Shown here: one piece after another, positions 45,245 through 54,063 of the stretch
Position numbering within the stretch: the stretch's first letter is position 1
Layout: each line of letters begins with the position of its first letter
Source of the DNA: Methylotenera_A sp036676175
GTDB taxonomy: Bacteria > Pseudomonadota > Gammaproteobacteria > Burkholderiales > Methylophilaceae
DNA length: 64,000 nt
NCBI GenBank assembly: GCA_036676175.1
Contig: JAKFDL010000003.1
Coordinates: 1-64,000, forward strand
Direction of reading: 5' to 3'
The notes under the pieces: model-generated
Seen by the model: only the letters and a program-made list of their open reading frames with translations
Databases searched by the model: none
Told to the model about the DNA's origin: nothing
Position numbers and translations under genes: made by a program

Positions 45245-47036
45245 CATACAGGCCTTTGTTAGCTAAAAGTTTTTTGTGGCTACCTTCTTCTATAACTTTG
45301 CCATCGTCCAGCACTATCAGGCTATCCATGGCGGCAATCGTGGATAGTCTGTGTGCGATTGCAATCACGGTTTTACCTTCCATCAGTTGGTACAAACTGC
45401 TTTGAATCACTGCCTCTACTTCACTATCCAAGGCGCTAGTGGCTTCGTCCAGCAACAAAATCGGCGCATCTTTTAACATCACACGCGCAATGGCGATACG
45501 CTGGCGTTGGCCTCCAGATAACTTAACGCCTCGCTCGCCCACGTGTGCATCATAACCCGTGCGGCCTTTAGCATCGGCCAAATGAAGGATAAACTCATGT
45601 GCCTCTGCCCGCTTGGCAGCGGCAATCATTTCCGCTTCGGTGGCATCCGGACGCCCATACAAAATATTGTCACGCACGCTACGATGTAACAGGGAGGTAT
45701 CTTGCGTCACCATGCCAATGTTGGCGCGCAAACTGTTTTGGGTGACATTATTAATGTTTTGGCCATCAATTAAAATTTGCCCTTTTTCAACCTCAAAAAA
45801 GCGTAACAGCAAATTAACAATAGTCGATTTTCCCGCGCCAGAACGGCCAACCAGTCCGACTTTTTCACCTGCTTTGATGTGTAAATTAAGTTGGTTTAAA
45901 ATGTTTCTATTCAGGTTATAACTGAAATCAACCGCTTCAAATTTAATTTCGCCTTGCTTAACTTGTAATGGTTTTGCATCAACTGTGTCGATGATTTTAT
46001 TGTGTGTGGTCAAAGTATTAATACCGTCTTGCACTGTGCCAACCTGCTCATAGAGCGATGTCATTTCCCACATCACCCAGTGCGACACGCCGTTGAGCCG
46101 CAGCGCCATGGCGGTGGCCGCTGCCACACCGCCCACACTCACTTGACCTTTGCTCCACAACCATAAAGCGGTAAACCCCACCGCGATAATCAACAGCATA
46201 TTTAACGCATGGTTTATAGCTTCCACCATGCTGACCAAGCGCATTTGTTGATGTACTGTGCCCAAAAACTCGCCCATGGCGGTTTGCGCATAACCGGCTT
46301 CACGCCCTGCGTGACTGAACAATTTCACTGTACTGATATTGGTGTAAGCGTCGGTGATGCGGCCAGTCATTAAACTGCGTGCATCGGCTTGGTGTTGTGA
46401 AACTTTGCTCAGCTTGGGAACAAAATAGGTCAAGGAAAGGCTATACGCCAACAACCATAACAAGAATGGCAATGCAATCAATGGGTTAAAATAAGCCACA
46501 ATACCCACCATGCTGCCAAAATACACCACCACATACACCATGATATCTGCCACAATAAACCACACGTCGCGTACCGCCAGCGCAGTTTGCATCACTTTCG
46601 CCGCTACTCGCCCTGCAAACTCGTCCTGGTAAAAACTCATGCTTTGATTCAACATGAGTCGATGGAAATTCCAGCGCATGCGCATTGGGAAATTACCCGC
46701 TAGGGTTTGGTGCTTAAACAATGTCTGCAGCAGAATCAGCACTGTGCTTGAGACAAGAATGATTGCAAGCCAAGTCAGGCGTGTGCTTTCTAACGCCCAT
46801 AATTCTGCAGGTGAAATCGTGGCTAACCAATCCACTACTTTGCCCATCATGGCGAATAGAAACGCTTCAAATGCGCCTATCAGCGCAGTAAGCACGGTCA
46901 TGCCAAGCAGAAATGGGCGCAATCCTTGCGTACAGCCCCAAGCAAATGCCCAGAAGCTTTTGGGCGGTGTGGCAATTAATCTTTCGGGGAAAGGCTTAGC
47001 TAATGTTTCAAAGTAATTAAAAAAACGAGCCAGCAT
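45201..47036 (-). CDS. ABC-type exporter, fused permease and ATPase
   Basis: 611 residues from ATG 47036; the longer frame would run into ispF. An exporter half-transporter: six membrane helices (about 35-325), then the nucleotide-binding domain with P-loop GLVGRSGAGKSTIVNLLL, Q-loop MVTQDTSLLH, signature LSGGQRQRIAIARV, Walker B PILLLDEATSALDSE and H-loop IAIAHRLSTIAAMD. It should act as a homodimer, exporting a lipid, drug or other hydrophobic compound; MsbA- and MdlB-like proteins are the nearest well-known relatives. The ATG follows the ispF stop by one base, so it is coupled to ispD-ispF. Confidence 0.92.
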   Translation of the reverse strand: MLARFFNYFETLAKPFPERLIATPPKSFWAFAWGCTQGLRPFLLGMTVLTALIGAFEAFLFAMMGKVVDWLATISPAELWALESTRLTWLAIILVSSTVLILLQTLFKHQTLAGNFPMRMRWNFHRLMLNQSMSFYQDEFAGRVAAKVMQTALAVRDVWFIVADIMVYVVVYFGSMVGIVAYFNPLIALPFLLWLLAYSLSLTYFVPKLSKVSQHQADARSLMTGRITDAYTNISTVKLFSHAGREAGYAQTAMGEFLGTVHQQMRLVSMVEAINHALNMLLIIAVGFTALWLWSKGQVSVGGVAAATAMALRLNGVSHWVMWEMTSLYEQVGTVQDGINTLTTHNKIIDTVDAKPLQVKQGEIKFEAVDFSYNLNRNILNQLNLHIKAGEKVGLVGRSGAGKSTIVNLLLRFFEVEKGQILIDGQNINNVTQNSLRANIGMVTQDTSLLHRSVRDNILYGRPDATEAEMIAAAKRAEAHEFILHLADAKGRTGYDAHVGERGVKLSGGQRQRIAIARVMLKDAPILLLDEATSALDSEVEAVIQSSLYQLMEGKTVIAIAHRLSTIAAMDSLIVLDDGKVIEEGSHKKLLANKGLYASLWNHQSGGFLGE

Positions 47037-47037
47037 G

Positions 47038-47511
47038 TTAGTTTGAAACAATCGTGCAAACTGCCTCGGCAGCGATGCCCTCACCACGACCTGTAAAGCC
47101 AAGCTTCTCTGTGGTGGTAGCCTTGATGTTAATTTGCGAAATAGCCACTTGGCAATCGGCTGCAATATTTTCACACATTTTTGCAGTATGTGACGCCAAC
47201 TTAGGTGCCTCGCAAATCACGGTAGCATCAATATTATTCACCATATAGTTTTTGGCTTTTAATAGGGCTATCACATGCCGCAATAAATCGCGTGAATTGG
47301 CGTTTTTATAGGTATCGTTCGAAGGCGGAAAGTGCTTGCCAATATCACCTAAGCTTGCTGCGCCTAAAAGCGCGTCGCAAATTGCATGCAACAGCACATC
47401 GGCATCTGAGTGACCATCCAAGCCCTTGTCATAGGCTATTTCAACGCCGCCAATGATGCATTTACGTCCAACAACCAACTTATGTACATCAAATCCGTGG
47501 CCAATTCTCAT
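47038..47511 (-). CDS. ispF: 2-C-methyl-D-erythritol 2,4-cyclodiphosphate synthase
   Basis: Fifth enzyme of the MEP isoprenoid pathway. 157 residues; metal ligands Asp8 and His10 in GHGFDVH and the His in LLHAICDALLGA, and the GHSDADVLLH motif. FTGRGEGIAAEAVCTI near the end is the family tail. It follows ispD by 9 bases. The gene order ispD-ispF is conserved, here with an ABC exporter added downstream. Confidence 0.97.
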   Translation of the reverse strand: MRIGHGFDVHKLVVGRKCIIGGVEIAYDKGLDGHSDADVLLHAICDALLGAASLGDIGKHFPPSNDTYKNANSRDLLRHVIALLKAKNYMVNNIDATVICEAPKLASHTAKMCENIAADCQVAISQINIKATTTEKLGFTGRGEGIAAEAVCTIVSN

Positions 47512-47520
47512 ATGGTTTCT

Positions 47521-48204
47521 TTAATGAAGTTCTTTGCTAAAGAGCGCCTCTAACAAGGCTAAGTCTTGTGGGTATGTCACCTTTAAATTGCGCAGTTCAC
47601 CTTGCACTAAGGTTGGCTGTAAGCCTAGTGCTTCAACGGCTTCCGCCTCGTCAGTTGCTGTATTGTTATAAGCCTGTAGTGCAGTTTTAAGCGTGCCATA
47701 GCGAAACATTTGCGGCGTTTGTGCTTGCCATAAATTGTCACGCGAAACGGTACTTTCCACCTTATTGGCTTGACCAGATCTCTTTAAAGTGTCGGCTACT
47801 GGCAATGCCAATAAACCGCCAACAGCATCATTTTCCAGCGTGGTCAATAAAGTATCCAGCAACGCACTTGTCAAACCAGGCCGCGCTGCATCATGCACTA
47901 GCACCCAATCTTCATCTGCAACCTGCATAGACAACAAAGTATTTAGAACAGTTTCGCTGCGACTATCACCGCCTGTGTAGTGCAGCTTTAATTTGCTGGC
48001 AGAATCTAGCCGCAAATCGCGCCAAAACAAATCATCTGCGCTTAAAGCCACGTGAATACTGGCAATACGGGGATGTTTAAAAAAAGTTTGAATGGTGTGC
48101 GAAATAATCGGCTTACCTGCCAGTGGCATATATTGCTTGGGCAATACATTTTCCATACGGCTGCCCGTGCCTGCAGCGGGGATGATTACATGAAAAAACG
48201 TCAT
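47521..48204 (-). CDS. ispD: 2-C-methyl-D-erythritol 4-phosphate cytidylyltransferase
   Basis: Adds CMP to MEP in isoprenoid synthesis. 227 residues from ATG 48204; an ATG at 48219 would add five. The CTP loop VIIPAAGTGSRMENVLPKQY, then LVHDAARPGLT, SRDNLWQAQTPQMFRY and ATDEAEAVEALG, contains the usual substrate and metal residues. No strong ribosome-binding site is seen for either start. ftsB, the common upstream partner, is missing; in its place is a start-less reading frame (48224-48366). Confidence 0.95.
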   Translation of the reverse strand: MTFFHVIIPAAGTGSRMENVLPKQYMPLAGKPIISHTIQTFFKHPRIASIHVALSADDLFWRDLRLDSASKLKLHYTGGDSRSETVLNTLLSMQVADEDWVLVHDAARPGLTSALLDTLLTTLENDAVGGLLALPVADTLKRSGQANKVESTVSRDNLWQAQTPQMFRYGTLKTALQAYNNTATDEAEAVEALGLQPTLVQGELRNLKVTYPQDLALLEALFSKELH

Positions 48205-48223
48205 ACTGGATTTTAGCATGACG

Positions 48224-48366
48224 TTATTTTCGCCAGAAATTTAATTCTTCCTCTTTTAGAATTACAGCTAGAGCTGGAATGAAATCTTCTAATTGATTTG
48301 ACCCGGCAATTGCGCTTCCGATGCGGCTTTCAGCGCCAAGATTGAATTCAATCCCAAATAGAAAAG
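48224..48366 (-). other. Coding-like spacer without start codon, possible gene remnant
   Basis: On the minus strand one frame is open for 59 codons, from within the end of the next gene down to a TAA at 48226-48224. It ends in ...GSNQLEDFIPALAVILKEEE and a few more residues. Its composition looks protein-like, but there is no ATG, GTG or TTG in it. It may be the 3' remnant of a gene truncated when the adjacent cassette arrived, or chance. I do not recognise the sequence. Confidence 0.25.
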
Positions 48367-49020
48367 TTAGCCCTCCCCACGTTTTACTTTGGCCTCGTAT
48401 TCGTTAATGTCTACAAGCCCTTGTGATTCCGCAATAGTTCTCTCATCCGGTGTAATTGCATCCTGCACAATATCCAAACGCTTCCATGTTGGTATGGGTG
48501 TAACCTTGTAAGGCTCAGGGACATATTTTGATTGGTCAATCTTTTTGTATTTGTGAATGTATCGGGGACAATTCACCCATATTTTAGTCACGTTTATCAT
48601 GATTAGATATTTGGCTTCGGTGTACTCCGCCATGAGCTCATGCTCTCTCACCAATTCAGCTGTACCCTGTACTCGAACCCGATGTGGGGTTTCAAAGTCA
48701 ATAAATAGCATGCCTACTTTATGTTGCGCTTCTATATTACCAACTGAATAGAACATGCCATTTCCATCGTAGCCTGGAAAGACTAGCATGCTGTCATCTA
48801 AAACTTTCACAAAACCGGTGGGACCCCCTTTATAAGAAACTGTAGGCATTCCATTAGGATCAACTGTAGACAGAAAAAACATATCCCGACTACCAATGAA
48901 TTTTTTTTCATCATCAGATATTTTTTCGTGTATCCAACCGTTATCAAGTAAATTAGCTAATTTCGTAGTATTGAATTCTTCTTGTAACGCACGATGCTCA
49001 GCTGAGTATAGTGATGCCAT
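48367..49020 (-). CDS. Pyridoxamine-5'-phosphate-oxidase-like flavin-binding protein
   Basis: 217 residues from ATG 49020, which has GGAGG 6 bases ahead on the minus strand. Split-barrel core: GSRDMFFLSTVDPNGMPTVS, GGPTGFVKVLDD, YSVGNIEAQHKVGMLFIDFE and VNCPRYIHKYK. It is a clear paralogue of the protein at 44609, which has the same block order and the shared GGPxGFxKVLD. It has a longer C-terminal tail (to VKRGEG) without the coiled coil. Likely FMN-binding; substrate unknown. It forms a two-gene unit with the NTF2-like gene 24 bases upstream, beside a divergent LysR regulator. Confidence 0.86.
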   Translation of the reverse strand: MASLYSAEHRALQEEFNTTKLANLLDNGWIHEKISDDEKKFIGSRDMFFLSTVDPNGMPTVSYKGGPTGFVKVLDDSMLVFPGYDGNGMFYSVGNIEAQHKVGMLFIDFETPHRVRVQGTAELVREHELMAEYTEAKYLIMINVTKIWVNCPRYIHKYKKIDQSKYVPEPYKVTPIPTWKRLDIVQDAITPDERTIAESQGLVDINEYEAKVKRGEG

Positions 49021-49044
49021 AATTGCCTCCGACATATTAAGAAA

Positions 49045-49413
49045 CTACTGATGTAAATGAAAAATCTTATTCATGACTCTCCATTTTCCATCTATCTTTA
49101 ATAGATTAAAAAAATCTGTGAATCTATGCCCTGTCCAGTTATCAGTTTCTAAACGCACACTTGCAATAGTTTCAACAATATCAATACTCACAATACGGAA
49201 TATTAAATCTTTAGCGGGCCCGTTAGCATCATTCCAATCGTAAAGCCCTTGAATAGGGCCAGCAAACAAATCGGGGCCAACATAACCGAAAATCGTTGCA
49301 TCATTGTGAAAGGCGGGTTTCATTTCACTGCCCTTACCAGAAATTGCTCCATCAATATAATGCTGAAGTAACTCAGTAATGGCCTCGTAATCACTCATAT
49401 TTGTCATTGGCAT
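49045..49413 (-). CDS. NTF2/SnoaL-like protein (putative lumazine-binding type)
   Basis: 122-residue single-domain cone-shaped fold. The order is SDYEAITELLQHYIDGAISGK, MKPAFHNDATIFGYVG, ASVRLETDNWTGHRFTDFFNLLKIDGKWRVMNKIFHLH. This matches the group labelled putative lumazine-binding or DUF4440-like. It could bind or transform a small ligand. AAGGAG precedes the ATG. First gene of the pair divergent from the LysR gene, probably its target. Confidence 0.82.
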   Translation of the reverse strand: MPMTNMSDYEAITELLQHYIDGAISGKGSEMKPAFHNDATIFGYVGPDLFAGPIQGLYDWNDANGPAKDLIFRIVSIDIVETIASVRLETDNWTGHRFTDFFNLLKIDGKWRVMNKIFHLHQ

Positions 49414-49505
49414 AGAGATCTCCTTAAGTTATGTGTCATGTTGGCTTATTTTTAAATTGGAATAAATACAAGATATAGAATATTATTTGTGCATATTTGG
49501 AATAA

Positions 49506-50411
49506 ATGAACGGGGTTAAATTGTTTAATTCACTAGATGATTTACGGATATTTGTACAAATATTTGAGAAAAAAAGCCTAACGCTAGTCGCTGAGCTCAA
49601 CCAGACTACACCGGGTGTTATTAGCAAACGACTAACACAAATTGAAAAAGATTTCGGCGCACGGTTATTTCACAGAACGACGCGAACCATCCAGCACACG
49701 GATGAGGGCCTTCGCCTATATTCACAAGCACAGCATTTATTAGAAACCGTAGATGATTATGAAATGGATTGGGGTGAAAAAACCGAGCCTGCAGGTTTAA
49801 TACGAATAACTGCATCAGCTTCGTTTGCTAGACTTTACTTAATGCCGCTAATATTAAAGTTTTTAAAGATATATCCAAAAATAAAAATTAGTTTTGAACT
49901 CTCCGATAAAGTGCTGGATATCGTATCAGAAGGCATAGATTTAGCTATAAGGGGCGCTCAGATGAGTGATTCAACCCTCGTGGCAAAAAAGTTAGGGCCA
50001 TCCCCGGAAGTTCTTTGCGCGACCAAAGAATATCTAGAAAAAGCTGCGCCATTAACTGCACCCGAAGACCTGGCCAAGCATAATTGCATCGTGCTAAATG
50101 AAAATTACAACTGGGAATTTAAAGTTGATGGAAAAACGATACACCAACGTGTGAGTGGAAGTTTTCAAACAAACTACAGCGAAGCATTAATAGAGGCGGT
50201 CAAAGATAGTTTAGGTCTCGGTATGATTTGTTATTGGCAGGCACATAAAGAGTTGCAGACCGGAGAACTTATTCTTGTCTTACCAGAGTTCGCGCCAGGA
50301 AGATATCAAACGTTGTACGCTGTTTATCCTTCACGTAGACATTTACCAACCAAAACAAAGGTACTCATAGAATATTTGGAAAAAAATCTTGTGATTCCTT
50401 TTCCGAGCTAA
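49506..50411 (+). CDS. LysR-family transcriptional regulator
   Basis: 301 residues: N-terminal winged helix-turn-helix (LDDLRIFVQIFEKKSLTLVA, then TPGVISKRLTQIEKDFGARLFHRTTRTIQHTDEG) and a periplasmic-binding-like effector domain (about 92-297). The group is the one close to AaeR/DmlR-type regulators. It is divergent from the NTF2-like/flavoprotein pair with a 92-base spacer, the usual LysR layout, so it likely activates that pair when a small inducer is present. AT-rich like its spacer. Confidence 0.92.
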   Translation: MNGVKLFNSLDDLRIFVQIFEKKSLTLVAELNQTTPGVISKRLTQIEKDFGARLFHRTTRTIQHTDEGLRLYSQAQHLLETVDDYEMDWGEKTEPAGLIRITASASFARLYLMPLILKFLKIYPKIKISFELSDKVLDIVSEGIDLAIRGAQMSDSTLVAKKLGPSPEVLCATKEYLEKAAPLTAPEDLAKHNCIVLNENYNWEFKVDGKTIHQRVSGSFQTNYSEALIEAVKDSLGLGMICYWQAHKELQTGELILVLPEFAPGRYQTLYAVYPSRRHLPTKTKVLIEYLEKNLVIPFPS

Positions 50412-50499
50412 TGAACTGCTGCGCGAAAACCGACAAGACCGTGCCTGGTCGGCACAGCCCTGTCTTCTTCTGTATGCATAATCAGTAAAGGATTTAAGC

Positions 50500-51690
50500 T
50501 TACTCTTCGGAGCGCGCTGGGATTTTATGAATACTCAAATCAGCACCTACAAATTCGTCCTCTTGGCTCATGCGTATACCGACGATTTTCTTAAGTCCGC
50601 CGTAGATAATTACACCACCAGTCAAGGCAATCAGCACACCCAAGCTGGTGCCAATAAGCTGTGACATAAATGAAACGCCACCTAAGCCGCCCATGGATTT
50701 AAGCCCAAAGATGCCAGCAGCCAAGCCGCCCCAGGCACCACACAAACCATGCAATGGCCATACGCCAAGGACATCATCTACTTTTAAACGGTTCTGCGTT
50801 AACGTGAACGCCCACACAAATAAAGCGCCTGCCACAGCACCAGTAGCCAGAGCACCAAGCGGATGCATCACATCCGAGCCCGCACACACAGCCACCAGTC
50901 CCGCTAGTGGGCCATTGTGTACAAAGCCCGGGTCGTTTTTTCCCAGTAAGGTCGCAGCGAGTGTGCCGCCTACCAATGCCATGAGTGAGTTTGCAGCCAC
51001 CAAGCCAGAGATGCCCTGTATAGCCTGTGCTGACATGACATTAAAACCAAACCATCCTACTGTGAGCATCCATGCACCTAACGCTAGAAATGGAATGTTT
51101 GATGGCGGGTAAGCGTGCAACTTGCCGTCTTTACTGTAACGACCCGCGCGTGCGCCTAATAATATCACTGCGGCTAAGGCTATCCAGCCACCCATAGCAT
51201 GCACAACTACCGAACCGGCAAAATCGTGGAAACTCGCACCATAATTTGCTAGCAACCAATCCTGAAAACCGTAGTGTTTGTTCCATGCGATACCTTCAAA
51301 AAATGGGTAGACGAAACCGACGATTAAAAATGTCGCTGCTAATTGTGGGTTAAACTTTGCACGCTCAGCAATACCCCCAGACACAATAGCCGGTATAGCC
51401 GCGGCAAACGTAAGCAGGAAAAAGAATTTGACCAAGCCGAAGCCATTTTTCTCCGCCAGCACTTCAGCGCCGCTAAAAAAATCAACACCATAAGCAACAC
51501 AGTAGCCGATGAAAAAATAAGCAATGGTCGACACCGAGAAATCGACCATAATTTTGACCAAGGCGTTGACTTGGTTTTTGCTGCGAACGGTGCCGAGCTC
51601 TAAAAATGCGAAACCTGCGTGCATCGCAAGCACCATAATGGCGCCCAGCAATACGAACAACACATCATTCGCAGAAACTAATGCTTCCAT
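50500..51690 (-). CDS. amtB: Ammonium transporter AmtB
   Basis: 396-residue, eleven-helix channel for ammonium. The conserved Asp in FHDFAGSVVVH and the twin histidines (HAMGGW and LGVWPLHGLCGAWGG) that line the pore are present, as is the FNVMSAQ region. GAGGAG precedes the ATG. Unusually for such operons, no glnK is attached downstream. Upstream lie a sigma-54 promoter and two NtrC-type enhancer sites, which indicates induction under nitrogen limitation. Confidence 0.96.
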   Translation of the reverse strand: MEALVSANDVLFVLLGAIMVLAMHAGFAFLELGTVRSKNQVNALVKIMVDFSVSTIAYFFIGYCVAYGVDFFSGAEVLAEKNGFGLVKFFFLLTFAAAIPAIVSGGIAERAKFNPQLAATFLIVGFVYPFFEGIAWNKHYGFQDWLLANYGASFHDFAGSVVVHAMGGWIALAAVILLGARAGRYSKDGKLHAYPPSNIPFLALGAWMLTVGWFGFNVMSAQAIQGISGLVAANSLMALVGGTLAATLLGKNDPGFVHNGPLAGLVAVCAGSDVMHPLGALATGAVAGALFVWAFTLTQNRLKVDDVLGVWPLHGLCGAWGGLAAGIFGLKSMGGLGGVSFMSQLIGTSLGVLIALTGGVIIYGGLKKIVGIRMSQEDEFVGADLSIHKIPARSEE

Positions 51691-51760
51691 AAAACACTCC
51701 TCAAAAAATATTATTATTTAAGTTTTAATTATATTTACGGCAAAAAAACAGTTACTAATA

Positions 51761-51776
51761 AGCAAATACTGCGCCA
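51761..51776 (-). promoter_or_regulatory. Sigma-54 promoter of amtB
   Basis: Read on the minus strand the sequence is TGGCGCAGTATTTGCT. The -24 GG and -12 GC have the exact 10-base spacing of the consensus TGGCAC-N5-TTGC. The start of transcription is expected near 51750, about 60 bases before the amtB ATG. Confidence 0.85.
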
Positions 51777-51826
51777 TTAGGTCGTCTTTGATTTTAAAGG
51801 GATTTAATCATTCATTAGAAATGCTA

Positions 51827-51843
51827 TGCACTTGTTTAGTGCA
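51827..51843. promoter_or_regulatory. NtrC-type enhancer site 1
   Basis: TGCACT-TGTTT-AGTGCA is a perfect dyad with the NtrC spacing (TGCAC-N7-GTGCA). It is centred about 85 bases upstream of the expected amtB start. Confidence 0.88.
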
Positions 51844-51856
51844 ATGCACTTTATGT

Positions 51857-51873
51857 CGCACTAAAAAAGTGCT
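51857..51873. promoter_or_regulatory. NtrC-type enhancer site 2
   Basis: CGCACT-AAAAA-AGTGCT, a 5-bp dyad GCACT/AGTGC with the same spacing. Its centre is 30 bases (about three helical turns) from site 1 and about 115 bases upstream of the start. Confidence 0.8.
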
Positions 51874-51883
51874 AATTTGATGC

Positions 51884-52570
51884 TTACAACATACTGACGG
51901 TATTGGAGTTTAAAATGTACTTATCTGCTTCTGGATTGCCTGCCCAGAAGTGAAAAAATTCGCGTACTACCACCAAAAACAGGCGGCGATTTTTTTTCAC
52001 TTCAAACAGTGGTAAAGTGGCATCGACCGTAGTACGGTAAATTTTATTATTTTTATCTGGCGCATCGCGCATACGTACCAGTAAAATTTTGGCTAACTTT
52101 AGACGGGTGTCAATGAGAGTCTGATCGGCATTTTCATTGCGCAGAGCTTTTGTATAGGCTTTAAGCGCCCAATTATCGGTCGTGCCAAATTTCTCTGCAT
52201 CTACCGTGTGCCACAAATCACTTAGCAATACACTTTCAGGCTGCCAATGAATGGGTAATGCATCTTCTGTCGCGCTTTTACTCAGTTGCGAGACTGCTTT
52301 TAAATCCCCAATCCAGAACGGAAAATACTCACGTAAAATGACCAAACTTTCTGCCCAATCCTCTACTTTCACCGAGTCCATCAGGGTTTCAATGACACTG
52401 CGATATTCACTGCCACTGGGTTCTTTATCAGCCAACAAGGGCATCAGCTTATTGAGAAAGTTAATACGCGGTACAAAAGTATCTGGCCCGAAACCTTTGG
52501 CGGTTAAAAGCTTAATGTATACTTCTAGCGCTTGTTGCTCGCGCGAGTCGGAATTATTGTTGTCAGTCAT
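51884..52570 (-). CDS. Conserved hypothetical protein
   Basis: 228-residue soluble, helical protein with no cysteine, signal peptide or enzyme motif that I can see. Segments such as REQQALEVYIKLLTAKGFGPD and LVVVREFFHFWAGNPEADKYI look conserved, and relatives probably occur in other methylotrophic betaproteobacteria. It stands alone upstream of amtB, whose control region starts just after its stop. Function unknown. Confidence 0.72.
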   Translation of the reverse strand: MTDNNNSDSREQQALEVYIKLLTAKGFGPDTFVPRINFLNKLMPLLADKEPSGSEYRSVIETLMDSVKVEDWAESLVILREYFPFWIGDLKAVSQLSKSATEDALPIHWQPESVLLSDLWHTVDAEKFGTTDNWALKAYTKALRNENADQTLIDTRLKLAKILLVRMRDAPDKNNKIYRTTVDATLPLFEVKKNRRLFLVVVREFFHFWAGNPEADKYILNSNTVSML

Positions 52571-52693
52571 GAATCAATAACTTAATTAATTGTTTAATTT
52601 TAACGTACAGTCCATTGAAAAATATAATAAATCCTGCATATTACTTACAGTTAAACTGTATTTTGTTTGTTATCCATCAAAAAGTAAACACTT

Positions 52694-53008
52694 ATGTTTG
52701 AGTTTCTATTATCAGCGTTATTATTGGCAGCTGGCTGGTTTTGGCTAGATAGCATCGCCAAGCGCGAAGTGGCTATTAGTCTTGGGCGCGAGTTAGCAGG
52801 GCGCTGGCAATTGCAACTGTTAGATGAAACCGTAGCCTGCACACAAATACGTCTTGGGCGCGATAGTCGGGGGCATGCTCAATTTCTGCGTTTTTACGAA
52901 TTCGAAGTTAGCGCGAGCGGCGCCGAGCGCATGCAATGCAACCTTCAGTTATTGGGCAAGCAACTACAAAGTTGGCATATTCCGCCCTATGTTCAGCCTA
53001 TTCACTAA
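52694..53008 (+). CDS. DUF3301 membrane-anchored protein
   Basis: 104 residues: one N-terminal membrane helix (about 2-20), then a small domain with RELAGRWQLQLLDETVACTQIRLGRDSRGHAQFLRFYEFE and a tail LQLLGKQLQSWHIPPYVQ. This is the DUF3301 pattern. No function is known for the family. The gluQ ATG follows the stop by two bases, so the two are co-transcribed. Confidence 0.88.
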   Translation: MFEFLLSALLLAAGWFWLDSIAKREVAISLGRELAGRWQLQLLDETVACTQIRLGRDSRGHAQFLRFYEFEVSASGAERMQCNLQLLGKQLQSWHIPPYVQPIH

Positions 53009-53010
53009 AC

Positions 53011-53943
53011 ATGCAATACATTGGTCGTTTTGCGCCATCACCCACCGGACCCTTACATTTTGGAAGCTTAGTGGCAGCGGTGGCCAGCTATTGTGATGCA
53101 AAATACAACCAAGGAAAATGGCTGGTGCGTATGGAGGATGTGGACAAGCCACGTGAATTGGTGGGTGCCGCAGATGATATCTTGCGCACATTAGAAGCGT
53201 TTGGTTTTGAGTGGGATGACGCAGATGTTAGTTCTAGTGTGGTATTTCAAAGCCAGCGCAGCGACATTTACGAATACTACCTAGACCAGTTAAAACGCGA
53301 TGGCTATATTTATGCCTGCACCTGCAGCCGTAAAGAAATTGCCGATTCGGCCACTATTGCCGGCATAGAGGGTGCAATTTACCCAAAAACCTGCTTATTA
53401 AAGCCAGCCCTACAAGTCTCCAATATGCAAACAAATGGCCCTGCGGCATACAGGGCAATGGTGTTAGATAAAAATATTAGCTTTATGGATGCGATCCAGG
53501 GTGAGGTGAAGCAGAATTTAGCCATCGACATTGGCGATTTTATTTTAAAACGTAAAGATGGCTTGTTTGCTTATCAACTTGCTGTGGTTGTAGATGATGC
53601 GTTGCAAGGTATCACGCATATTGTGCGCGGTGCTGACTTGCTTAACTCCACACCGCGGCAGATTTATTTGCAACAGCTATTAGGCTTTACAACGCCCCAT
53701 TATGCACACGTACCAGTAGTAGTAAACGCACAAGGTGAAAAGCTCAGCAAGCAAACATTCGCAAAATCCGTCACGCCAGAAATCGCACCAGTATTGGTGT
53801 TTGAGGCGTTATGTTTTTTGGGTCAAAATCCACCTGCTGAAACAAAAAATGACACATTAAGTGAAGTATGGGATTGGGCGATCGCCAATTGGCGGCTAAA
53901 AAATATACCTCGTCAAAAATTGCAGACTTACAACACTCTATAG
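53011..53943 (+). CDS. gluQ: Glutamyl-Q tRNA(Asp) synthetase
   Basis: Transfers glutamate onto queuosine in tRNA-Asp. 310 residues from ATG 53011, because the longer frame overlaps DUF3301. It is a truncated GluRS-like catalytic domain: the HIGH-type motif GRFAPSPTGPLHFGSL, a zinc site with CTCSRKE and a later Cys, LVVRGADL-like HIVRGADLLNSTPRQIYLQQLL, and KLSKQTF in place of KMSKS. It lacks the anticodon-binding domain, as expected for GluQ-RS. Confidence 0.95.
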   Translation: MQYIGRFAPSPTGPLHFGSLVAAVASYCDAKYNQGKWLVRMEDVDKPRELVGAADDILRTLEAFGFEWDDADVSSSVVFQSQRSDIYEYYLDQLKRDGYIYACTCSRKEIADSATIAGIEGAIYPKTCLLKPALQVSNMQTNGPAAYRAMVLDKNISFMDAIQGEVKQNLAIDIGDFILKRKDGLFAYQLAVVVDDALQGITHIVRGADLLNSTPRQIYLQQLLGFTTPHYAHVPVVVNAQGEKLSKQTFAKSVTPEIAPVLVFEALCFLGQNPPAETKNDTLSEVWDWAIANWRLKNIPRQKLQTYNTL

Positions 53944-53984
53944 TTTTAAACCCTTATCTTTATCTGCAATTCACCAAATATAAA

Positions 53985-53999
53985 TAGTAACAGTTCTCA
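53985..53999. promoter_or_regulatory. Possible Fur box upstream of the TonB receptor gene
   Basis: TAGTAACAGTTCTCA (reverse TGAGAACTGTTACTA) resembles the 15-bp Fur core TGATAATNATTATCA at roughly nine positions and lies about 65 bases before the ATG. The match is only fair; the role of the gene makes iron control likely. Confidence 0.4.
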
Positions 54000-54063
54000 T
54001 TTGTGTTATCATTTTAACCAAAAATTAACTCACGCTTAACTCAACACGCCATCAGGACTTTCA

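Noticed and set aside
47037..47174. Longer N-terminus of the ABC exporter
   Set aside because: It would be read from inside ispF in another frame; ATG 47036 directly after the ispF stop is the better start.
50412..50499. Possible hairpin after the LysR gene
   Set aside because: Only about five GC pairs and no T run; not good enough to call a terminator.
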